From: Lichenostomus cassidix
Taxonomy: Eukaryota > Chordata > Aves > Passeriformes > Meliphagidae
Length of the DNA: 64,000 bases
NCBI GenBank assembly: GCA_008360975.2
Contig: CM039184.1
Location: 36,505,797-36,569,796, forward strand
Reading direction: 5' to 3'
This document shows, piece after piece, positions 1 through 12,000 of the stretch. A program made the translations under genes and the position numbers. Under the pieces are notes generated by a model that worked only from the letters and a program-made list of their open reading frames with translations, had not been told where the DNA came from and did no database searches. Numbering within the stretch: the stretch's first letter is position 1; every line of letters starts with the position of its first letter.

Positions 1-3000
1 AAATGAGGAAAAGTCCTAGAATATTTGAAGTGCAGTTTCTATTAGGTGATAAATATAAAGCTTTAATTTGAAATTTTAACTTCAGAAAATGGATCTAAAT
101 TTAGCCTGCCCAGAATAACATGTTAAACTGCCTCTAATTATAAAAATTAAGCTAGTATGTTACTGGATTAAAAGTGTTTGTGTTCACAGGAGATTCTTTC
201 AGGAATTTATGAATTATTTAATGCAAAATTATTGTAGCAATTACGGCTGGGCTCTCTTTGATGGCCTGAAATTGACCTTGAGCTTGTAAAGATAAAGATT
301 TATATCTTCTGTATCTGAGAACTACCATCACTTCCATTTGAAATAAGCTGTTATTCAGGCTAAGAAGTGCTGTTTAAAAGATGATGTTTTTGCCAGGATA
401 TCAGGATACTCAGATATGATGACTATCAGTGATGTTCATCTACCTAGTACTGAAATGTGTCAATGTCTTATGCTTGAGTAGGTGCTGAAAATTACCTTCC
501 TTTCTTTTACATCCAAACAGTAGCTTGGAAACCACGATACTGTATAGTCTGTTTGGGTGGGGAGAGTTGAGTCTGATAAATCTTCTCTACCCACTGAAAC
601 TGTGTAGTAAATAATTGTGAAGAGAACAGTAAAATCTTTAGCCAGGGTTAAATTGTGTCAATTGATTTGATTTGCTTTGGACTTTAACCTTTTCAAAAAA
701 CGAATTCTTTGTAAGAGACAAGAATCTGTTTATTAAACTGAAAATTCTGTGAGTTTTCTGAGGAATTTCTTTCTCTATTACACAGGAATAGGTGGTAACT
801 TTATTAATCCTGAGGAGAAACTAAGCACTGTTTTACAAAGACGTTGCTATGAGCTCACAATTAGTAAAATGATGGGGTGATATTTTGGTGGACACATATC
901 TCATGTCTATGTTGTCACTAGTTATCAAGAAAACAATTTTGAGGAGCTTTTGAAGCATAACATCATGTTGCAAAGAACCTGGCTCTTCAGCCTGCTTCTT
1001 AAAATCATTGTGAACATTCTGTCTTTCAAGGCAGTTGGTAACAGAGCCAGAAACACAAATGATTCTACTGAAAGGAAACTTGTTTAATCAACACTTATGC
1101 CTAAAGTTTCATCTTACATTAATTGGTTTTCTTCTCTAGGTGGATTCCTCAAAACCCAGGCAGTATGGAAATCTGATCTTCAATCAGACCAATTAATATT
1201 TTTTCTATTGTCTTAACCACATTAAGTATTGACAAATTATCATAAATTAAAATAAAATTCATTTAAGAACTGCATTTTTATAACTCCCTCTCTTACACAC
1301 ACCTGTACAATGCTTTTCATTGTATTTTGATTAGATGAAATGTCACTTATAGATATTGCAACACAGTTTACATAAAATATTGGTCTATACCCTTAAAACA
1401 ATATTTGAATATTCAACAATTCTCCGGCTGCTATAGCTTTTAAATCTTTTCCTACATCATTTCCTAACACATTTTCCTACATCCAAAGTTTACACAGAGT
1501 TGTTTCACTTTGTATCTCTAAGGAATCCAACAATAATGAACATTTTAAAAAGTTTTAAACACGTTTTTACAGTTTGGAAGGAAACATGAAGAGAAGCTAA
1601 TTAGCATTAGGAATTGTAAATCATGCAACACTTTATTTGTTTATGTAGGCAAGCAGAGTTACGTGATAGGGTGGAGGCAGGATATCCTAATCATCATAAA
1701 TTTTTCCTCTATAATTATGAGTCCCAATCAAGATTTTGTGCGCAATTTTCTTTTCCCTTGTGCAAACATCCACCTAAGTTGTGGGAACTCTTTACGTAGT
1801 CTAAAATCCTATAGTTTGTATTGTAAAGGCCTAGCTAGGTTGAAGAGGAGTATTTGAATTTATGTACATGGACTGTTTCCTTAAGCTTTTTAACTTGAAC
1901 CATGATGAAATGAAAAAGAGTTCCTCTGTTTTTTCCAACTCTGGTTCTAATTAGCCCTAACTGCATAGAGAAATCTGGAAGTATCTGGCTATCTGCTCCA
2001 GATTGTGCACTATAGCTATACTACTCTTTTTGTGACCTCAAATCAAATAGACTTCCAGCATACTTGATGGCTGCCTGTGACATTAAACCCTAATTCATGG
2101 GATAGAGGGTCTAGAATTCCTTCTAGGTTTCCATGGTCATGGATGAGAAAGCTGGCTGAAATTAACTGGAGCTTCCTCTCATTTGTGCAGTGCAGTGCAA
2201 AGAATGGCAAAAGTGCTCTGCTCAGAAGTATCTATGGAGTTTAAGATCTCACCACTCCCTAGGCTAGCGTGGGGACACTCAGAATCTGTGTCCTGTTTCC
2301 TGGACACCGTGTAGCTGGCAGTGCCTCAGCCACAAAGCAGAGACTTGTTCCAACAGAGACCAATGCCTGCCCGCAGGAATACTTTAATCATTTGTTGCTC
2401 TAGGTATTCTTTATGCAGAGATTGGTAATATGTGAGTGATAGTACTGCATTGTGTTGGTATAATCTTCTGTTGCCCAGCTGCAGCTAGCACCTGCATTTG
2501 GAGAGGGCAGCATCAGCTGTGAATGGACCAGAGCAGAGCTGAGAATTGCTCACAGCAATAGAGATGAATGCTCCTGAATGCTGGAGCCCCAAAACTGTGG
2601 GGTTGAAATTTTCAAACTGGAAAAATATAACTCTGTTGGTAGCAGAATGAATTAACAGTAATAGTACAATATATTTTCTTGTCCTAGTGGCCCTTCAAAA
2701 TGAGAAGGTAAATTAGCTGAGCTGGTTAGCTAATTAACTTATCTAAACTAAGGAAATGTCTGAGTAGCCCTGAAAAGATGAATGGAGATAATTGTTAATA
2801 TAGTCTATCTCAGAATGCAGAAAGAACTTTTCAAAAGCAATGAAGTAAAAACATTGGTTAGATACAGCTTTTTAAGCAAAATTATGGAGACAATTTTAAA
2901 TCTCAGTTTTTTATTCAAGTTCTTCATATGTACCTGACAAATACTTGCCATATATAACATCAATCAAGATGACCAGGCCAAGATCATCAGCCTGCTCTAG

Positions 3001-6000
3001 AAAGGTTTCAGCAATGGTCTGAATAATTTCACGTCTTATATTTTTAGCAGAGAAACCACATTTTATTTGAGAACATCACTGGTACTTCTCAGTTGGCAAA
3101 ATCAGTTGCTGTGGGTTTGTCTTGTGGCTCTCTATAAAAGAGAGACTTTCTTGTTCAGTCACTTTTTTAGTAAAGAAGCAGCAAACATATAGGTTTGGCA
3201 GAAGGATAAATTATGTTTGAATGTTCAGATGTATCCTTGCAGATGTTTTCATATGTTAACCATATGAAACATTTTTTACCTTTGACTTTTTTTTCACTCT
3301 GACTTATTTCTGTAGAAATTGGTTGGTTTTGTTTTTTTTTAAATAATCTTTGTGAGCAAAAACTATTCATTTTCACAGAAATGTTATACATTTGTTTAAA
3401 AGAAAGACACAACCCCACCCCTAATGTTTTTTATAAGATATATATTTTCTGACTTGCTGTTTCTGTTTTACAACCAGCTGTGAGTTAGCATTTATAAAGG
3501 CTGAATTTATTACCTAAAATATGAAAGCAATAAGTTTCTATAAAGTTTCAGTATAAATCAGGTTTATTTTTTAAATGATCATTTAATCAAAACAGGCTGT
3601 GTCTTACAACGTCTGATCAGACAGAGACTAATAGATGAAAGCTAAAACTTGAACATAATCAAATATGAACATACAGAAAAACCGAACACTCTAAAAGAGT
3701 GCATGCCTGTTTGCAAGGATATGTCAGGTTACAATAAAACTCAGACTTCAACATTTTTCTAGAGAAAATATTTAATCAAATACAGCTCCAAAATGGCAGG
3801 TAATTTGTTGTTTTTCTAGGTCAGCAAAGAACAGTTCATTATATATAAATAAAAGTAAAAGAAAATCATATCAATAAAACAATTATGAAATGACAGATCA
3901 CAAGGAAGGCAATGGATTTTGGGAGGAAAAAAAATCTGGCAATTGCATAGAACAGAAATACCTATATATTAGATTGAATAAGTGTTGATTTAGACTTCAC
4001 TTGTTTGCTCAAAAGAAAAGAAGTTGTGAGTTCAGATTGGTGCATAATAGTCTTCTTACCTTAATTTTCCTCTGAAAAAGTTAGGCTTTTTGTTAATAAA
4101 TGGACCCTTATCCATGCTTTTTATCTTTTTTTTCTGTACCGTTTCTGAAATTGCTATATTATACATGCTCTATATACAATGCTTTACATGTGCAACACAT
4201 AGTACTGTGTACTTAGGCACATATCTATTTTTATGGTGTTAAAATGGATAAATTTCTATTTTTCTGTTAGTATTTCCTTATCTTGTAGGTTTTCATAGAA
4301 TATATAGTAGCCAATAAAGAGACGTCAACTACAGAACTAATTTCTAATTTCAGTTCAGTTTCACCTTGGTCTTCTTTATTTCATTAGAGTCTTTCACTGT
4401 AACACCTTCAATGTACTGGAGTAGTTGATAACATTTGATTTCTCCAGTTACTTTGGTATTACAAATGTAAAAGCAAAAAAAATGTCCTATTAAAATAATA
4501 AAAATTCATTGAATGTAGTTATATAATTACATGCATATAAAAATGTGTGTATAGTATATATTATTATGTGTAATTTAACATATGTTTAAATATTTCTTCA
4601 CATATATTTTGTGTATTCTACAGTAATTATTTATCCCATGTCAAATATACATAAACTCCATGTCGTTCTGGTATCTGTGATTTGTTAGATAGAAAAAATT
4701 TTTAGTCTTGTTTTACATTGTTGTTTGTTTTTTTAATTTCATTTATCTTGTATACACTATTCTTATCATAGAAAAATACCCCACATCAAAATACTGTTGC
4801 TGTAGAACATCTTTGCATCACTGGAAACCATTGATTACACTTGAGTGGTTTATGATCTTTTCTTGAAGTACAGAGAAGTCTAACTCATATGCCAAGTATT
4901 CTTTAATAAGTATGTATGCAGATAAATAAATGCCCTTCATCCTGGGCTTTTATAAGTGATTTATTGAATGGCTTCTATTTTCAATGACAGTTTTTTGTTG
5001 CTCTTTTCCCATTGGGCAATATTGGAGCAGCTCCTTAAAGTCAGTTGCCACTGAAGTTAGATAAACTAATCTGGTCACATTACAGCTCTTGAAACGGTGA
5101 GAAAGTAAGAGTTTTGGTTGGTTTTGGGGTTGGTTGGTTGTTTTTGGATGTTTTTTTGTTGTTGTTATCTTTTTGTTTGGTTGAGTGTTTTTTTGTGTGG
5201 TGGGGGGGGTGGGGCAGGGGAGGATTCTGATTGTTTTTTTAATGGCTGTGTTTCTGAATAGGACATTCCCAGAGAATACTGCACTGATTAACTGACTGTA
5301 TTAAGCATAACTTTAAGGAAAACTGAAGCTTAGTACCTAAATTGGCTGAGATCTCCTTTCATTTCCTTTGTATCCCTCTAGACCTCTACCCTCAGGAACT
5401 GAGCTGTGGATTTTACTTCTAAGAGCAGAAGGAAGCGGGATGTCATATTCTCTTGTCCTCAGTGCTTGAAGGGAGTTCACCTTCAAATTGTTTGGTCTAA
5501 AATTTCAAGTCCTGTTACAAGACATTTTAAAGTAGAGAAAGAACACTGTATAGTGAGTGTCTTCCTTCCATTGCTTCCTGAGGGCCTTCATTAGCAGCCT
5601 TGTAAAATCCTGTGTTTTATCAGATTTCATTTATCTGAATTAAGGATGACCCCATCGTGTTTGCCCATTGTCTGCTTGCTCATACATTAACCCACAGCTG
5701 TCAAACAAGTAAGAGGTGGAGGTCCAGTGGGTTGGTACTTCCTGCTCACTTCCAGATGTACTGATAAAAGACTCCTTGCATGGATGTCTCTCAGGGTTTG
5801 AGGGGCTGTCAGGGTGAGGCTGAAGGGCTGGTTTTGTTCCTCACGTGCCTTAAACACATGTACACACTTATCTTCATATCAACAGTGTCAAAGCAAAACC
5901 TCCAAATGCAAGCTTTTGTCGATGCACATTTTTAGTCAGCATTTCTCCTTCTTTATTGAGTCTTAACAAAAAGTAGTATCTATGTCCTCCTATTTTTTAA

Positions 6001-6264
6001 TGAAACATCTAATCAGGGATGAGAAAAGTAATTCTGATTGACAAAAACACTGCTTGATACTCTTATACACATCCTCATGGCTGAGCAAGAAAAGTAAATT
6101 GAGCATCACTTATTCTATTCAACTAATATTTTTTTCTTTTCTATTTATTCTTTCGTAATAATTATGAAGCATTACAATGCTGAAATATCGTGTGTTGTTT
6201 CAGAAAACTTTTTTAACACAGATGATTAAAAGAATTGTTTAATAGACAAAACCTGCTATTAATT
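1..6264. other. Intergenic, no gene recognised
   Basis: AT-rich sequence with only short chance open frames, none with a recognisable domain, codon pattern or paired splice sites. Contains a less AT-rich stretch at about 2130-2600 and the G/T tract at 5.1-5.2 kb. Confidence 0.75.
5106..5222 (+). repeat. G/T-rich low-complexity tract with G-quadruplex-like end
   Basis: Runs of GGTT/TTTTGG and TTG units end in GTGGTGGGGGGGGTGGGGCA then GGGG (about 5199-5221). The 3' part has enough G-tracts for an intramolecular G-quadruplex. Confidence 0.7.
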
Positions 6265-6360
6265 ACAGAAGTTACAGAACATTCTGAGTTGCAAGGGGCC
6301 CAGAAGGATCATTGAATTCAGCTTTCAACTGAATGGCCCTTATGGGGACTGAACCCATAC
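6265..6360 (-). mobile_element. tRNA-Ile/CR1-tailed SINE fragment (TguSINE1-like), 5' truncated
   Basis: Read on the minus strand, this begins GGGTTCAGTCCCCATAAGGG, like the T-arm and 3' half of tRNA-Ile with a B-box-like GGTTCAGTCC. It continues through TTCAGTTGAAAGCTGAATTC and ends in a CR1-like tail (CCCCTTGCAACTCAGAATGT). The A-box half is missing. This matches my memory of passerine TguSINE1 (a tRNA-Ile head with a CR1-derived tail). The copy is diverged and not expected to be active. It could instead be read as a short CR1 3' fragment, but the tRNA-like part argues against that. Confidence 0.65.
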
Positions 6361-9026
6361 AGAAGAATCTGAATGACAATAGGAAAAAAATGATGCTTTT
6401 TTATACATTTACTTGATTCAAATAGTCAAGTAATTTAAAAGCTTCAGATTCAGAAAATGTATCAGGTTTTACATTGAAATTGGATATAGTTAGTATATCT
6501 GTCTAATTAGCTTGCACTGTAGTAGAAAGTAATTTTAGAATAATCTTGGCTCTGGAATATGGTACTGGAACTTGGCAGCTCTCTCTGGCTATTGTGATAT
6601 TTGAATTGAACTGCTCAATCCCCATTAGGGTGTTAACCAACCTTATCCGTAAATAAATTGAGAAGTTATAGGTAATGATAAATGCACACTGCTAGCTCTA
6701 TATATCTGTAAAACTTTTATGAAGTTTGAAAGTCTATTGTCAAATTCTTTCCCTTGAATTAGAGGGTGGGGTGTTTAGTGCTTCAAAAATAAGTAAATAA
6801 GAAAGGAAATGGGTGTGGTGTTCCTCTGTCAATTGCAAGCCCAGGTTGGTAAGTTGAGACTTTCCTACACTTGGATGTTTGCAATGGATTCACTAGAGGA
6901 GTACAGTTATGGGGATATGCTAAATACTTCATGGCTGACTGGAAAATTTCCCCTAAGATCTTGATCTTGCAGGGTGTAATGTGCCTCCTACTTAAATCGA
7001 TGAGTATCAGTGGTAACAACACTTGGGACAGTCTCTTATTAAATTCTTCATTTAATAGTAGAAAGAAGTGAACTTCTGTTAACCTTTTCAACAGCACACC
7101 CACAACCAGATATTTACACTTCAGCAAAGTACACGAATCAAGAAACTAAAGGGTTACTTGGTTCAAAGTGATGCTTTCCATTACTGATGCTCATTACAGC
7201 AAGGAAGACATTCTACCCAGCTCTGTCCCGGAATGTCAATGTTGTTGATATCTCCATGTGAAATGAGGGATTCTGTTTGGCTTGTTTGGGAGTCTGGCAC
7301 TGAAACTCATTTGAAAAGAGATAAAGCAAGTGATGGCTCAGTAGATAAATAGGCAAAGCTGGCATGGAGAAGCTGGGCGGTTAGGCACAGACCAGAAGTA
7401 AGGGTATAGTCGAAGCTTAAAAGTGAGAAAAATTGTCATGGAAAAAAAGAGATTTTATGGACCATAAAGTTATATATAAATTATCAAATCTTTTAAGCAA
7501 AAACTTTTTCAAAGACAGGTTTGGGGTTTTTTCATCATGTTACTTCCTTCCGAGTTGCAGAATATATTTTAAAAAGCTTTTTTTTTGTTACAGCTGAAAT
7601 ATCAGATACACATAGGAATGCAAGTCTGAGCTTGCACAATAGTAGTATGCAGCAAGAAATTGAACTTTGTGAAAAATATCCACTGATTTTTTGGGATCAG
7701 AATTACACTTTGGTTCATACTCATACTGCTGAAAATGTAGGAAAAACACTTCTGAAAGTCTTTCTGCAAGCTGGTCAAATTCCCTTACAGTGTTTTGACA
7801 GTTTCATTGTCAGATTTTCTTCTTACTCAAGATACATCTTTCCATTTGTTTTAAGTTGCTTTTCTTTTTCTTTTTTTTTTTAAGTCCTATGGTGTTTTTT
7901 AACTTCTAATTGATAAGTGGCTGAAAGAGAGATTCCGGAGGTCAATTGTCTGAAAACATTTTGTGGGCAATCAACAACTAGAAAAAGACTGAAATTCTTG
8001 ATATATTTTTTCTAAAGAATAAATAATTTGGTAAATAACATCTGTAAGGGAATTAACTCGAGGTCTTGGGAAGAAAGCTGTGTGCCTCATATTTATGAGG
8101 TTAGTGTTTTATAAGAATTTACTCAGTTTTGATTCATTATCGTATTGCTGCTTTGTTTTAATATTTTGGTTTAGGTATTTTGCTGCTTCTTGATTGCTTA
8201 CATTTTTAGTAAGCTTGATTTGAGTGTTATTCTTGTAATACATTATTGCAATAGTACTTTTGAATTATTTAATTTTCTTGTTTTCTTTGAAACTGTCACA
8301 TGCCCTAGGGAAACATTACACAGCAACACTCACAGGTCCAGAAGGTCAAATATACCTCCCAGTGATACAGTTTCAGGCTTTATTTACAAATCAATACTTA
8401 TCTTCTTTTACACAATTGGGACCACACTGTCTGCAAGTAAAAACATGTTTTAGCAGGTACTTAGTGTGACTTCACAGATGATCCATCTTTCAGCAACGCA
8501 GCTAAACAGTTTTAAAAAAGAGGGCTTCAGGTTAAAAATAGGTTATATTGTAAAGACAATTACATCTTCAGTTGCCAGCATATGTTTATTCTGGGTGGGC
8601 TATTGGCAATGAACTCTTTTATTAAGTGCGTTTTTCCTGTAAGTTCCCTGCAGCATGTTCCATTTTAGCTGATGCTGTACCTAAGCTGTCTCTAAGGCAA
8701 CCAGGCTGGCTTTTTGTCTTCTGAGAGAGGAAGTCATAAGACATACATATGAATACACTAGAAAATGAGACATCTGTAAGGAATTTAAACACTACCCACA
8801 GACCATTCATTCCTATGCTACTGATTCCCCTTACTTATTTGTGGAGCCATTCTTGTAGGTCTGACCTGGGTGAATATACTAGTCATAAGAGTGAAGACTT
8901 AGTCGAATGATTCAATAGAAAGGTATGCAAGGGATGAGAAGGTGAAATGGAGCAGACATTTTAAATACCCTATACCAGGTAGCTTAAAGCTCTCAGAATT
9001 TGATCGAGATCACTAAGAGGTCGAAT

Positions 9027-9044
9027 AGAGAGAGAGAGAGAGAG
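9027..9044 (+). repeat. (AG)9 microsatellite
   Basis: Perfect AG dinucleotide run of nine units. Confidence 0.9.
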
Positions 9045-12000
9045 CAAGTATTACCTGGGGAAAATGTCATAATGTTAAATTGGAAAAATCTGAAATTTTA
9101 AAGGCATCAGCAAAAATCTGGTGCTAAGATGGAAAAGGTGTTAGGTGAACAAGTAGCGTACTGTAATTTTAAGGCCTCTTTTAGCAATGGTTAATTCATT
9201 ATGAGTAGATAATTATATGATGTGATATTTTTTTTAGAATTTAACTTTTTGCTCCCAGTTTTACTTTGCTGACTTTGCTGAATCATATCAATGCAAAGTA
9301 AGGGCATTTTTATAGTAGGCATTTACATCAGGCAGCTTCTCCAGCATTTTCTGCTGGAAGAGAAAATTAGCAGGAAGAGCTACAAGTTTCTACCTGTGCT
9401 AGTGTTTGGAGTTTTTATTTTATTCATGTTGCCTTCAAAGAAAAACTATTTTCTCAGTTGTTGGGTGCTGGTAAATTGGAGGATGGTAAATTTACAGACT
9501 AAGTGAGTTTGTCTTGATGCAACTTTCCTGCAAAAATCTATACCATCAGGAGAATGTGTTGTTAAACTTTTCTATTAAACAACTCTAAGAATTTCACATA
9601 CTGAATTTCCTATTGAAACTGAGAAAGATACATTAATAATTATACGAATTATTAGGAAAATCATTGAATAATGACTGGAAAAATAAAGCGGTTTTTGGAT
9701 ATTCACAATGAAAGCTGCTGCAATATAATAATTGTTCTTCAGTGCAATTCAGTCCATCCTCTTTCTGTTTTGAGAAGGTTACTTTCCTGACTCTCATATC
9801 TGTGAGGAATGAAGAATAGGTTGAGAGAAATTAACTTTTAAATTCAAATATTTTTAATAGTACACAAGGAAAGATGGTCTCTCTTTAAACTTTATTTTTT
9901 CCCCTCAAAAAGTTTAGTTGATATTCAAAGACTAGATACATCTTCTGGTGGAAAAAGGCTCACAGAAAGGGGTTTTTAAATTACATTTCATGGTTAATTT
10001 ATCTTTAATGAATATAAATGAAAAAAAAATGGGGCCTTAGCTGCTCTTAAAGTATGCCACTATACTACACTACTGTTGAGTTTTGCCAAGTTTCTGAACT
10101 GTCAAGTGGTCTTTGTACTCATGGCTCCATGGAAAAAAGAATTGATTTCATGCCATATGATGACATATAAATAGGAAGGCCTGTTTCCTTGGAGGATATA
10201 ATTTGCTTTTAACTTGAGAGGATATTTTATCATCACAAATAATTCTAAATGTTATCTCTCACTTCACGTCTGTTTCTTTGTTTTTGTCTTCTGTCTTTTT
10301 TGATGAATATGTTCTCTAGGGGGTATTGTCTGCATGCATCTCACTTATGCATGATAAAAATTGTTGCTAGATTTAATTTTGATTGTACAACAGTTTTCAG
10401 TCTTTACTTTAATTTCCTTTGATTGCTTTTCTTTATTTGGTGCCTGGCCCTGAGTCAAATATTAGTGTAACTCGAAAAAAAAAGAAATAAGTGCTAGTAA
10501 ATGATTAAGACATGGTCTGGTTCCACCCTTTTATATAATTGCATAGTCTCCAGACATGTTAATTTAAATAACTATTTCCAGGTGAGTATATACGTTTTTT
10601 TTCTGACTGTTCCATTCTTCTTACACCTCAACAACTCCTACTTCCTGTATTCAGTGAAAGATATTTTCTTATTGTTTTATGAATTTTTGCCTGTCAGCTT
10701 CTGAAGAAGTGGCCTTCTTCACCTACTTAGTACTTCAGACAATTCCTTTCCTCCAAATCCTTAATTGAAGTAAAATTTGGATAGCAATGTAGATAAAAGA
10801 AAAATTACATCTTCAAATATTTAATGTGATTTCTACCTCCTAATCTATTTTTTTCCTAAACAAAACTATATTTGAAACTATGTTGGTGTTCTGAACCCTT
10901 GTATTTGTTAGATTTAAAACATAAGGATGACTTTCATTCCATTTCCCAAAATATGTTGACTTTGTACTGTTGGGGTGTGCTTTTTCCTATTTTCTCCTTC
11001 CCCTCCTCCCACCCTTTGGGAGAATATTCCAATATTCCCTCATGTTTGAACACATTTGTTTTAAAAATGTTGGGAGACTCAAACATTCAGCACTCACAGA
11101 CTCTTGAAGTCAATTGATCTCCTAATTTTTATACATATATTTTTAAACAAAGCTAGGCAATTTTGTTATCTTTCAATGAGAGCAAGATACTGTTGTTTAA
11201 TTTGTCCTGTGATTCTTTAAATGAATCATGATAGCACAATGGGAACATGCCACTGAGATTGCCAGCACAGTGTGCTGTATAGAGATTCCAGAGATCCATA
11301 CCTAGACAAAAAGGAAAAAAAAGCCTGTAAAAATAATACTGTTATTGACAATTGCCTCTACACATTCAAGCTAGTGTTTCTAAGTCACATTAATAATGTG
11401 TAAAGTAAAATTTATGGTTAAGATATTTCACTCCCAAGTTACAGATGTTGTCGTGCATATATACAAGATATAAAAATTACTATTTCTGCTGTGAGAATGG
11501 TACTTTACAATGAGAAAAGACAATCAGTTTGGGATGTAACTGACCAAACATTGACAACCATAATACAAATATCATAATCAGAATTAGTCATCTGGGTTCA
11601 TTTATGGGCAGAAAAAATAAATAGGCACAACTAATCTCATTCTAAAAGGGGTAAGATGAAACACACTCTTTCAGTGCTCTCCAGTGTTTGTGAAGGGACA
11701 CAGAGGTAGTTCAGGTAAAGCTGTCATGTCACTGTCTACAGAGTTGGGAGACATCTCCAGTCAGCTCCCATATGTCCTGTGTGTAATTGAAGCCAGATGT
11801 GAGTGTGATACACTACTCTGCATAAATAATACATGGTTCTATTTTGTTGCTAAGAATAAAATTTAATTAGATTTTCTTTTTATATTTTATTATATCTTTT
11901 TGACCTGCTGGACTTCTTGTCCAATAAAAAACCTCAAGAACAACTCTTTATGAACTTCTTAGAATCCTTTCTTAAATTTGAATTACAAGTACTGTTATAA

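Noticed and set aside
6265..6360. Possible functional tRNA gene
   Set aside because: Only the B-box half is present, with substitutions and a CR1-like tail; it is a SINE remnant.
7521..7883. 120-codon plus-strand frame
   Set aside because: Ends in a T-rich low-complexity tail (poly-Phe/Ser) and has no recognisable domain.
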